64,000 nt of DNA from Euphorbia lathyris (taxonomy: Eukaryota > Streptophyta > Magnoliopsida > Malpighiales > Euphorbiaceae). Of this stretch, positions 11,191 to 21,390 are shown piece after piece (within the stretch, counting starts at the first letter, position 1; each line of letters begins with the position of its first letter). The translations under genes were made by a program, and so were the position numbers. The notes beneath the pieces were generated by a model. The model was not told the origin of the DNA and ran no database searches. It worked only from the letters and a program-made list of their open reading frames with translations. The DNA lies in contig NC_088917.1 of NCBI RefSeq assembly GCF_963576675.1, forward strand, positions 17,326,001-17,390,000, read 5' to 3'.

Positions 11191-12614
11191 ATGCACACCC
11201 GATCTCGGAGTGATTCTCTCCTTCTTATTGATCTTGAAATTGAACGTACTCTTTGTAAGATTCGGAGAGAGAAAATGGCAAACCTCAACAATAAAGCTAA
11301 CCAGCCCGAGGTCAACCAAAGGCCACCGGTGCAACCCGTGAATAACAACCGCAATGGTGGAGGCAATGACATGCGCTCGATGATGGAGATTCTTGCTCCG
11401 TACCGTCCTCAAAATCGCAATGGAATCTTTGCCCCCACCATCCCGGCCAACACATATGAAATCAAGACTAGCATGATCCAACTCATCCAACAGCTCGACC
11501 AGTTCGGAGGAGAACCTCATGAAAACCCTAACGAGCATTTAGATAAATTTCTTATGTGTGCCGAAACTTCTTAGCAAAACGGTGTACCGGTTGAGGCCGT
11601 CTGACTAAAGTTGTTTCCTTTCTCTTTGATAGGACAAGCATTGGAGTGGTTGCACTCGTTGGAGGCAGGTTCAATTACGTCATGGGTGGAACTTGAGAAG
11701 GAGTTCCTTTCTTACTACTTCCCGCCTTCTAAAACAGTCAAGTTGAGGAACGACATCACTACCTTCCGGCAGCTCGAACACGAAGCCCTTCATGCGGCTT
11801 GGGCAAGATTTCGGAAGTTGCTTCGAAGCTGCCCGCACCATGATATCCCCAAGCACGATTTGGTAAGCACTTTTTTTATCACGGATTAACACCTACTAAT
11901 CGTGCCACTGTGGATTCCGCAGCAGGTGGGGACCTATTTAGGAAGTCGTCCTGTGAAGCATATGAGCTCATTCACGAGCTCGCAAGGAAAAGCGTACAGC
12001 GGCAAGAAGATCGGCTTGCCGGACCTTCGCGACATCAAACGTTTACCGTGGAGAAAGAGGCTCCGAAAAGTTCCATGGCAGAAATGAATAAAAAACTTGA
12101 CGCTTTGATCGCCCAGTTGAGCCTTAACAAAGTTGCACAGATCCTGATGTGCAATCATTGTGGTGGAGACCATGACGGACTTAATTGCCAAGCCGGTAGT
12201 CCTTTCGCCGGCGACACCGAAAATGTAAGTTACATAGGAGGCAATCCAAGGTATAATCCTAACCCGAACTCCTATTCACACCACCATAATAATAATAACG
12301 GCGGATGGAGGCCTAGATACCAACACCCGAACTTGTCATATGGCAATAATAATAATGTGTTGAGGCCCCCATCCGACTTTGATCAAGAATATCGGGAAAA
12401 CGGGCTAGGGCAATCACAAGCCATGCCCGGTAATCGGAACGCTCCGCCTCCCGACAATGTGCATGGCCAGTCGGTCACGTCTCTGTTGAAGGATATATTA
12501 ACTCGTCTTTCCGATAGTGAGGTGTTTTGCAGGGACCTTAGCCGCCAAGTAGCCCACTTGAATCGTCAGCAACAGGAGAGGCCATTAGGAACCCTCCCGG
12601 CAAACACCGAGTAG
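11191..12614 (+). pseudogene. Athila gag, two stops and one frameshift
   Basis: The first ATG is at 11191; a second (MANLNNKANQ) lies at 11275. The retrotransposon gag domain is recognisable at 11610-11890: LFPFSLIGQALEWLHSLE, ITSWVELEKEFLSYYFPPSK, LRNDITTFRQLEHEALHAAW, FRKLLRSCPHH. In-frame stops occur at 11572-11574 and 11600-11602, and a frameshift at a run of T near 11871-11877. The second part (from about 11890) reads TVDSAAGGDLF, then a CX2CX3HX4C zinc knuckle (CNHCGGDHDGLNC) near 12150-12190, an Asn-rich linker and a C-terminal coil. Gag would normally form the particle that packages element RNA. Confidence 0.88.
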
Positions 12615-12976
12615 AACCCGCGGGGCAAAAATAGAGAGTCCGGACAGGCGATAACGCTCCTAAATAGTAGAAGTTCAGACCCGTCAAGTTCCAACTCGGA
12701 CAACCTGCAGTAACCCGCCGCATGAGAAAGTCCAGCTACTTCGACTCTAAACGTAGCATCGGTTTGAATTTCTCAAACCCTGTGTTTATATGTATCATAA
12801 CCATTTTTCAACTTATTTTTATTTGTTCTCTCTTTTATGTTATTTTTAGTTCTCTCTCTTTTATGCTATTTGTTTTCTATTTTTATTTTTACCTTTATTT
12901 TTATTTTTATTCTATTTTTATTTTTCATAAATCAAAAGAAAAACAAATCCCACTTTTAATCCAAAGAAAATAAGCC

Positions 12977-13161
12977 ACGCAGGGCGTACACACCTATACG
13001 TCCCGCGTATCTGCGTCTCTGAGCCCTTTGCTCGTAGTAGAAGGCATGTTACGCGAGGCGTTTACCCTTCCACGCCCCGCGTAATGTTCGACAATTAGTT
13101 ACCGCAAAATAAAAGCCACGTGGAAGGACACACGGGACGTGCCCTAGGGCACGCCTCGCAT
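12977..13161. repeat. motif cluster 1: three inverted pairs
   Basis: Pairs start at 12977/12998, 13051/13072 and 13130/13151. In each, the first copy has a purine centre (ACGCAGGGCGT or similar) and the second a pyrimidine centre (ACGCCCCGCGT or similar). The within-pair offset is exactly 21 bp and pairs are 74 and 79 bp apart. Confidence 0.92.
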
Positions 13162-13438
13162 ATCCTCGGGGAGTTGTGAATTACAACTCCCCATGGCAGC
13201 CTTTCCCTCTCTCACCTTTCCCATCACTCTCTCCTCTTCCCCAAAAATCTTTCCCACTTCTCCACTCCACCTCCTCTCTCCTCCAATCACCATTCACCTT
13301 TTCAAATTCAAAACTTCCCTCTTTATTATTTTTGTAACCACCCTATTAATTGTTAATTAAAATAATAAAAACATTAAATAAGCAATTAAAACCCATAAAA
13401 ATTCAAAAAACTCCTTAAAACCGAAAATTGTTCATTCC

Positions 13439-13616
13439 ACGCGGGGCGTACCTCTATTTACGCCCCGCGTCCTCGCCCCTCTCCCTTCAAATTAGGGTTA
13501 GGAGGTGCAATACGCGAGGCGTGCTCTCCCGCGCGCCCCGCGTATGGTACCATTTGCGTGTCAAATAATGGGCAGGAGGTGGGATACGCGTGGCGTGGCC
13601 CCTTCACGCCTCGCGT
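13439..13616. repeat. motif cluster 2: three inverted pairs
   Basis: Pairs start at 13439/13460, 13512/13533 and 13586/13606 (offsets 21, 21, 20); pairs are 73 and 74 bp apart. Same inverted arrangement as cluster 1. Confidence 0.92.
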
Positions 13617-13757
13617 ACGCCCTGGGAATCCGAGTTTTACTTGGATTCCCCACTCCTCCCCTACAAATAGTTTCCCTTTTTCCCCTTCTTCTTCCTCACA
13701 ACTCATTCTCACTTCCCACACCCTTCCTACACACTCTCTCAATCCCTCACTCACACC

Positions 13758-14960
13758 ATGGTAAGACGAAAACAGACTGCCGACATGTGCCCCCCGCGGT
13801 CCACTCGGGCCCGTACCTTCCGCACCCAAAATCAACAACAACCACCACCACCCGAACGGGAGGAAACACCACCACTCACCCGACAATACCGGGCTCCTTT
13901 CCATCTTCTCACCGAGGAGGAAGCCCAAAACTACCAAACACTATCCACCGCCCACATGATGGAGCTTCCATACATTGAACGTAGCGTTCTCGATCGCTAC
14001 AACGTTGGAGGTTCCTTCGAGGACCGCCTTCGTGCTCTAAATTGGCTCGATCATTATCGGGCACGCCACCACGTCTACTCTTCATTGGTCGTGGAATTCT
14101 ACACCTCCCTAGAATCCAACAATGTTTCGGGAGCCGCCCTCTTCAACTTCCGCCTTCACAACCAACCTTTCACCATTGACACCCAATGGCTCCGCAATCA
14201 CTTCACCAAACAAGTGGAGGCGGGCATTACACATTGGCCCGAGGGTGTCTCCCCTCGTGATTTTTGGACCTCCATCACCGGGTTCGATGCTTACGATATC
14301 TCCAACCTCCGCCCGGTATGCATCCGTGATCCAATCCTCCAACTTCTCCACCGCTTCATCTCCTTCTACTTCTCGGGGAAGTCCGAGTCCACCAAGGTCA
14401 CTAAGCACGAGCTTTTGGCCCTTTATTATTGTGCCAACGGCCTCACCTACGACCTCTCCTACCTCGTGGCCGTCCAACTCCACCATATGCCCACCCGAAA
14501 ACGTGGGAGAATCGGGTTGGGCCATCTTATCACCATCTTCGCCACCTCCGCTCTTGGCGAAGCCGCCCTTGATCGCCTTCCAAGTCTTGAGCCTCGGCCC
14601 TTGGAGAAAAATGCCTTCAAATCTCTTAAGCGCCCTACCTCCGGCCCGGGTGAAACTTCGGGGGCGGCCCACTCAAACGAGGAGGAGGGCTCGGACTCGG
14701 ATATGGGCCTCAATTTTAGTCCACCACCCCTCCATGACTTCAACTCCCTTTATGCTCGGTTGGATATTTTGGAGGACAACCAACGTCGAGATCGGGCCCA
14801 CTTCGACTCCCACTTCGATGCCATCGATGCTCGCCTCGACGCCTCCGAGGTTTAAAGGCGTAAAGATCGGGCCCATCTCGATGCTCGCTTCGATGCCCTC
14901 ACCAACTCCTTCGCCTCCTACTTCAACATCCACGGAAATCCTCCTCCGCCTCAACCATAG
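13758..14960 (+). CDS. Athila-type ORF, putative plant transposon protein
   Basis: Begins at ATG 13758 in a good context (ACCATGG) and runs 365 codons to TAA at 14853-14855. The same frame then continues to TAG at 14958-14960 with a continuation of the C-terminal repeat, so the TAA looks like a later nonsense change. The N-terminus is basic and Pro/Gln-rich. A central domain of about 230 residues has LNWLDHYRARHHVYSSLVVEF, FTIDTQWLRNHF and GRIGLGHLITIFATSAL, resembling the putative plant transposon protein domain of Athila-type elements. Then comes an acidic Ser/Glu tract (EEEGSDSD) and C-terminal repeats (DSHFDAIDARLDAS, AHLDARFDAL). Its function is unknown. It is GC-rich, unlike the neighbourhood, and stays open although gag is broken. 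Confidence 0.75.
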
Positions 14961-16794
14961 TTTCCATTTTTTTTTATGTTTTCCTTTGTTTTGTATTTTC
15001 TTTTTTCGTGTTTATTTCAATTCGTTTCGTTTTAGGTGTGTCCTTTGTTATTTTTGTTATCTTTTTCTATTTTTATTGTGCTTTCTTTTCTATCTTAATA
15101 TATTTATGATTTCCGTTTACGTTTCGTTTGTTTATTTTTCTCAATTTCTGCGCCCTTAATAACCTTCACGCAGGGCGTACTCCCTTTTACGCCCCGCGTG
15201 ATCGCCATTTTTCTTGTATAATTCGCCCAGAAACTCAAACACGCAGGGCGCCCTTCTTAGTGCGCCCCGCGTATTTGAGTCTCTGGTCAAAACACACTTA
15301 AAACATACCTCTTACGCGGGGCGCTCCCCTGGGCACGCCTCACGTAAGACCTGACCTTCAAGGGTCCTATTTTTAATTTAAATTCCATCTTTATTTTTGT
15401 TTTTGTTTTTCTTTCCTTTTGCGACGTCCTTGGAATAGACGTCATTTTAATAACGCGGAGGGCCGTGCAACCTCGCACTTACCGTTTGTTTTGCACTAAC
15501 AAAAACAAAAATAAACAACAAAATAATTAAACTAATTTATTGATTCTTTAATTTTTCCGACACACTACCTCCCTTGGAAATTAATTAAAGTTCCGTTATT
15601 TGTCCTTAAATGTAAAGACATTAATACAAAGGATCGGTTTTAGTAAGAAATTTTAGTCTTAATTCTGAAGCTCTAGAATTTATGCAAAGACTAGGTTCGT
15701 ACTAAACAAAAACATTGAGTCCTAACCCAAAGGTTATCTCTATAATGAAATTTAAAAAGGCAATAAAAACGGGATAGTTGAAAATTTGACGAGAACTTGA
15801 ACGTACACAATTTAACCCGAAATTTTGTGAGATATTTTTGAGCCTAAAAGAGTTCGCACGAGAACTCTATTTCTTTCACAATTTTTCGAGAGCTTTGACT
15901 TCACTCGACTCATAGAGTTTGCACCTAATACCGGGTTAAGTACACTTATTTTGGTTAAAATGGTAATAGATGATAAAACGAACCCACTTAGTCTAATTCT
16001 TTTCTTAAATTATTTTTCTCGTTTTCATCAACCTCTAAGAAACCCCCTCGAGCCTATTAACCGACTTTTCTTGTTAATACCCTTTTAACAATTAACCCCT
16101 TTTCCTCGTGTTTAAATACCAACAAAATTAAATCGCACCCGAAATAAGCCAAGGCCTTGATAAGTAAGCACTATAAGCTTTCGAAATCGTTTTTGTGTCG
16201 CTCCCAAAACAAAAAGAAAAAGGAGAATACAATAAAGAGCAAAAGGCATTCTCAAGCTCCACCCGAGCAATTTTGAGTTATATTTTACAAACTTGCCAAG
16301 ACCCAAATAAAAACATGGTGCGATCATCAAAATGGTGTTTAAACTCGAGCTCTTAAAAATTAACCACTAAAAAGCCACCCACATTACAACCCCCCTCCGG
16401 GTTCATTTTTAATATTGTCTAAACCATAACATAGGAGGAAAAACCCGGATGAAAATGCAAACTCAAAGTGATCTCGAGTAAGTGCAAAGAATAGTGCGAA
16501 AACACCGATCCACCAAATTTTGAGCGTAAGAGTGAAATCCCTTGGTGAGGTACTATCGGGTTCTCAAAAGATAATCGACCCCCGTTAATATTGCCTATGA
16601 AATTTGATCATGGAGGTTTCAAGCAAGTTTTGGTCACTCATTTGTTTGCGTAGGTACTTACCGAAAACTTTGTATAAAACTTTAGCTTCGGAATCACGCA
16701 CTTGGTAAAACCAACCGACGGTTTGTTTCTTAATAATCTCAATCCCTTGTCTTTCGATTTCTTTTACTTGAGGACAAGTAAAACTTTAAAGTCC
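14961..16794. other. Athila internal 3' spacer
   Basis: Starts with a T-rich tract (14965-15140), then motif cluster 3, then AT-rich sequence without a convincing frame up to the polypurine tract. Confidence 0.7.
15168..15345. repeat. motif cluster 3: three inverted pairs
   Basis: Pairs start at 15168/15189, 15241/15262 and 15314/15335. Every within-pair offset is 21 bp and every pair-to-pair spacing 73 bp. Confidence 0.92.
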
Positions 16795-16801
16795 GAGGAG
16801 G
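16795..16801 (+). other. polypurine tract of the Athila-type element
   Basis: GAGGAGG two bases before the 3' LTR, preceded by TTGAGGACAAGTAAAACTTT, the arrangement usual at the 3' end of Athila internal regions. Confidence 0.7.
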
Positions 16802-16803
16802 TT

Positions 16804-18621
16804 TGATAGGGGCGTTTCGTCCCTATCTTTTAGCGTGATTTATGGTTTAATTTTGGATGAAATAAATAAGTTTAATTGCAAAAATAGAGTGTTTTAATAA
16901 AATAGCAAAATAAAAATAAACTCCGTACTTTCGGTTAATTTTTCCTTATTTTTTATTAATTTAGAAAATAAAACGTCAAGCTAACTCGGCTCTCGAGAAT
17001 TGTATTTCAGGTACGAGCAAGAAGTGAAAATCTACCAAAATACGCGGGGCGTATCACTCCTCACGCGGGGCGTGGAACACTTAGTCAGAAATAATTGCCT
17101 TATCCACATGTACCACGTAGGATCTACTCAGCAATACGCGAGGCGTATCAACAACCACACGAGGCGTGGAACATGTGTCAGAAATGATAAGCCTAATCCT
17201 GAAAGTCAGACTGCATGGTCTCCCTGAGTCAACTACCCTACTTGGGACGTACCACCTTACACGCGGGGCGTGTAAGGAAGTTCTTCAATCCAAAAAGCTC
17301 AGAGACTCATTTACGCGGGGCGTGCCTCACCTACGCAGTGCATAAAAGACCCAATTCAAGCAATAAAATCTCAGAAACTCAAACACGCGAAGCGCATCCC
17401 AGTCTACGCAGGGCGTGATTGAGACAACAAGATCTGGAATTGGTCCACATACAGGAGATTTCTGACGGAATGGGCAATTACGCGGGGCGTACTACACCAT
17501 ACGCGAGGCGTATCATGGGAAATCTGCAGAAAATCATGTTCCTCCATGCTTGTATCTTATGAAATTACAATTTTGCCCTAGCTTGATGTGTATAAATAGG
17601 AGTGACTAGCACTCATTTAGGTATCTTTTTTGACCATAAACCTTAGACTTTGTATACACCTTTTGTTATACAATTGTTATTTTAGTTTGAGATTTTAGTT
17701 TACATAGCAATTCTCTTCCACCTTGAGAGCTTGTTCGTTGATTCCGGCATTCCGTCAAAGTTCCGTTCCTTCTCCGTTCACCAAGCTCGAAAGCTCCACC
17801 TCCAAGTCCTAAGAGACGGCCTTGAGTCCGGTTAGTTAGTTCCGAGGGTGGATTCTTCCCTTTTCACTTGCTAATTAGCTTGTACTCTTCCTATGTACTA
17901 GGTTTGGTTGTATTTCATATTTACATTCTCCATATTTATAATTTATGATTCATGATCTCTTTCTCTATATTTGTGTTTGATGTTTGCTACTTGTTTTGAT
18001 ACTCGTAATTGATTATTGTGTAGGAGAACGCGATTTCCGACGCCATTCGGGCTATCTTTAGGGATTCATATAGGTGTTGCCTTACCGGAAGTGACGCTCT
18101 GGAAACCGTAGGAATTGACCAACCACGGAACTTACGGGCCCTAATTTCTGGTCCCAAGCATTAGACACGCCTTGACTAGGAACCACGTAGTCTAAGTACT
18201 TCACGGATCGGTCACACTACACGTAGTCGTCATTGCAAGAGTAAATCATTAACCGTTTATATATTGAGAGTCATTGTTTGTCATATTTATAACTTACCGC
18301 ATCCCATATCATTTCGTAGAGTTTTGCTATATAAATTTGTCTCACCCGTAGTTAGGAGTAGTTTGTAGTTGCTCCCCGAATCAACTCAAAGTATTCACCG
18401 CCTAGATAACGTATAAAACCAAGTCGTCTAATACTTGTAGTTATAAATCCCGTGGATTCGATACCCGGTCTTAACCGGATTATTACTTGATACGATGGGG
18501 TACACTTGCCCCTAAGTAGCCGCGTCTAGTAGAATCTAAGAACACGTGCATCCCTTACACTTATATATTCTCACCCATCATCCACACTCTATTCATAACC
18601 TACTAGGCGTAAGCCCCATCA
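16804..18621 (+). repeat. 3' LTR of the Athila-type element (1818 bp)
   Basis: Direct repeat of 9227-11023 with about 35 substitutions and one extra 21-bp motif unit. Its motif pairs start at 17042/17063, 17136/17157, 17240/17261, 17313/17333, 17385/17406 and 17480/17501, all in direct orientation. Confidence 0.93.
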
Positions 18622-19027
18622 GTTGCTTACATGATTATATTGACTATACCGGTTACAGTAGCTACTGCCGAAAGAAGTTTCTCTAAGCTGAAGTTAATAA
18701 AAACTTATCTTCGATCAACTATGTCACAAGAGAGATTGAACGATTTGGCCATATTATCTATTGAGAAGAAAGTCTTAGTTGAACTCCATTATAGCGATTT
18801 AATTAGAGAATTAGCACATACAAGAGCAAGAATAATAATAATTTCTTAGCTTTAGGTTATTATTACTTGATTTTGATTGTTATATCAAGACTAATATATT
18901 GTTTGAATTGTAAATAATATACTCGTTTTATTATTTCGTATTTATTATTTCTAAAATAATATTAATCTTTTTTTAGAAAGAAGTATAGAATTTGTCTAGG
19001 GCCTCCAAAATGTTGGAGACACCCCTG
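18622..19027 (+). pseudogene. hAT-like transposase C-terminus (dimerisation domain) and 3' terminus
   Basis: Resumes the gene broken at 9226. The open frame 18631-18849 reads LTIPVTVATAERSFSKLKLI, TYLRSTMSQERLNDLAILSI and ends in TAG, the typical hAT C-terminal dimerisation domain. After AT-rich sequence the element appears to end GTTGGAGACACCCCTG at 19027, whose complement CAGGGGTGTCTCCAAC looks like a hAT inverted terminus. The 5' terminus is not found. Confidence 0.82.
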
Positions 19028-19129
19028 AGCATGCCAATAATCTTGATAACAAATTTAGTTATGATTAATTAATAATAGATTATATAAATACTATTAATTT
19101 TAAAAAACATATTTTTCCTACAATTAGAA

Positions 19130-19528
19130 TGAAAAGCAATATTTGAAACGTTTGCACATCCATTTGTTGTCAAAATTATTGGACATGTAAGAAATTGAGT
19201 GTCTTGCTACATAGTCATGGAACTCATAACGAAAGACTTAGATGACACATACAAATCCACGAAATCCACAATTGTTTTATTTAAAATATACTACCAACTT
19301 TTAAATAACAAGAATTTTATAGGATTCAAATGGTTGAAAACGATTTATGTGTTAAAGCAAGTAACTCAAGCAATGCAACACGTGTATAAGAAGGGGTTGA
19401 TATATTATAATTTAAAGCCAAAACATATACTCATTGATGAGGAGGATGAGGTAAAGTTATGCGACATAGGTTCCATCTCGAAAAACAAAAAAGATCATAG
19501 CCCAGAGTTATTATTTAGAGGAAATTAA
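19130..19528 (+). pseudogene. protein-kinase fragment, unit 1
   Basis: Exon A (about 19130-19250) reads FVVKIIGHV and SCYIVMELITKDLDDTY. An intron of about 70-90 bp follows, ending AATTTTATAG at 19321. Exon B (19322-19528) reads MQHVYKKGLIYYNLKPKHI, LIDEEDEVKLCDIGSISK. This is the hinge, catalytic loop and DFG region of a eukaryotic protein kinase, with HRD replaced by YYN and DFG by DIG. The N-lobe and C-terminal subdomains are missing. Its mirror copy is at 27987-28400. Confidence 0.75.
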
Positions 19529-19604
19529 ATGTAATATCTATAAACTAGTTGGATTTAATACAATAATCGATAAAAAATGTAATGTGCTTTGATTTTCTAT
19601 TTTG

Positions 19605-19862
19605 AATTTGATCAGAAACATGCTTGGAGACATCCTAAAATGTTGGAGACACCCTACCTACACAATATGATTTTAAAAAAAATTCAAAAGATTTGAAACG
19701 TCAAAAACCGTGATACAGATTTACAGAGTCCTGACATAATTTACACTTTCAATGACCAAAACTGAAAAAGTATTAAACTTTTTGTTGGACTATTATCACC
19801 ATGGTTTGAATTTGATTAGAAGCACACTTAAAGATACCTTAAAATGTTGGAGACACCCTAGC
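19605..19862. repeat. small repeat with TGTTGGAGACACCC, mirrored at 27664-27920
   Basis: Flanked by copies of AAAATGTTGGAGACACCCTA (about 19633 and 19840), which resemble the hAT terminus at 19011-19027. An inverted copy occupies 27664-27920, so it was part of the array before the inverted duplication. Confidence 0.6.
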
Positions 19863-20249
19863 TATAACACTTCATTTTTTTTTGGTGATAACAAATATAA
19901 AGATAACACACCTCATTTATTTTTTCCAGTTTGAGCTACTAGCATAAACATACTAATTGTTTTCGTCCATTGGAATCCTATAAAATTCTTGTTATTCAGA
20001 AGTTGGGGAAATATTTCCAATTAAACAAATGGTGAATTTGGTGGTCTGACTTACCATTATATGTGTAATCTAAGTCTATGGAGAGGAGTTTCATGACTAT
20101 GTAGCAAGACACTTCATTATTAGTATGTCTAATAATTTTAATAACAACTTTGATTATTATTTATTAATAATAGATTATACAGCTTCGCTATTATATATGA
20201 AATATATAATTATTATTTATTCTAAATGACATATTTTTCCAACTATTAG

Positions 20250-20630
20250 CATGAAAAACAATATTTGAAAATGCTTACTCATCCACTTGTCGTCAAGATT
20301 ATGAACATGTGAGTAATCGAGTGTCTGGTTTAATTTGAAATGTACCACTAACTTTTAAATAACAAGAAGTTTATAGGATTCCAGAGAGTGAAAACAATTT
20401 GTATGCTAAAACAAGTAGCTTAAGCAACACAACACATGCATAAGAATGGATTGATATATTATGATCTAAAGCCAAAACACATACTTCTTGATGAGAAAGA
20501 TGACGAAAACTTATGCGATATGGATTCCGTCATAAAGACGAAAAATATCAACGACATCACACAAGGTTATTATCAAGAGGAAATTAAGTATAAGATCTAT
20601 AAATTATTTAGAGTTAATACAATATTTTGA
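20250..20630 (+). pseudogene. protein-kinase fragment, unit 3
   Basis: Degenerate exon A, then exon B reading LIYYDLKPKHILLDEKDDE and LCDMDSVIKT, continuing to IKYKIYKLFRVNTIF and a stop near 20628. HRD is YYD and DFG is DMD. Its mirror copy is at 26131-26460. Confidence 0.72.
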
Positions 20631-21049
20631 GAAGAGTGATGCAGGAAGCGTAAATATATCTTATCTAATCTATAACACTTCCAATTTTTTATTTAGTGAT
20701 AACAAATAAAAAGACAACACTCTTCATTTCTTTCCATCAGCTTCAACTACTTTCTTTAACATTTTAGCCTATGAGAATCCTATAAAATTCTTGTTATTCA
20801 AAAGTTAATGGAATAATTTAAATTAAATTAATGGTGAATTTGGTGACCTGACTTACTATTATATGTGTCATCTAAGTTTTTTAGGAGAGGTTTCATGACT
20901 ATATATAATGTAATTTATTACTAGCATATCCAATACTCTTGACAACAAGTTTATTTTTTATTAATTAATAATAGATTATATAACTCTGATATTAAATATT
21001 AAGTATATAGTTATAATTTGTTTTAAATGACATATTTTTTCTACTATTA

Positions 21050-21390
21050 GCATTAAAAGCAATATTGGGAAACGCTTACGCATCCACTTGTTGTCAAGAT
21101 TATTGGACAAGCAAGTAATGAAGTGTCTTAGTACATAGTTATTGAACTCCTAATAAAAGAATTAAATGACGTATACAAGCCCACCAAATTCACAATTGAT
21201 TTAATTTGAAATGTACTACCAACTTCTAAATAACAAAAATTTTATAGGATTCCAACGACCGAAAACGATTTGTGTGCTAAAGAAAGTAGCTCAATCAATG
21301 CAACACATACATAGGAATGAGTTGATATATTATGATATAAAGCCAAAATATTTACTGTTTAACGAAGAAGATGATGTAAAGTAAGTGTAA
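21050..21390 (+). pseudogene. protein-kinase fragment, unit 5
   Basis: Exon A, intron and exon B as in unit 1 but with more stops. The catalytic-loop region reads LIYYDIKPKYLL. Its mirror copy is at 25440-25760. Confidence 0.62.

Larger units (their letters stand above)
12615..13757. other. Athila internal spacer where pol would be expected
   Basis: No pol motif (no DTG protease, YVDD, or HHCC/DDE) can be seen. The region holds a T-rich low-complexity tract (12790-12935), two clusters of paired ACGC-NNN-GCGT motifs and a C/T-rich tract (13196-13320). The last 100 bases before the next ORF are pyrimidine-rich and resemble a leader. Confidence 0.75.
9227..18621 (+). mobile_element. complete Athila-type (Ty3/gypsy) element lacking pol
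   Basis: Two LTRs (9227-11023 and 16804-18621) lie in direct orientation with TG...CA ends, and a perfect 5-bp target duplication GTTGC (9222-9226, 18622-18626) interrupts the hAT-like gene. The tRNA-Asp primer site, a gag of Athila type and a second ORF like the Athila ORF upstream of the 3' LTR identify the family. No protease, reverse transcriptase, RNase H or integrase is present between them, so the element would need enzymes from elsewhere to move. The LTRs differ at about 35 positions by eye (about 2%), so the insertion is fairly young. Confidence 0.92.

Noticed and set aside
13458..13937. Long open frame on the minus strand over the start of the Athila ORF
   Set aside because: It is the shadow of the GC-rich plus-strand ORF and of the motif cluster; no family features.
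16112..16330. Minus-strand open frame in the Athila 3' spacer
   Set aside because: Short, no domain, and not expected in that position.
19199..19528. Functional kinase gene
   Set aside because: Only the hinge-to-DFG part is present, key residues are altered, and the segment is one unit of a decayed array.
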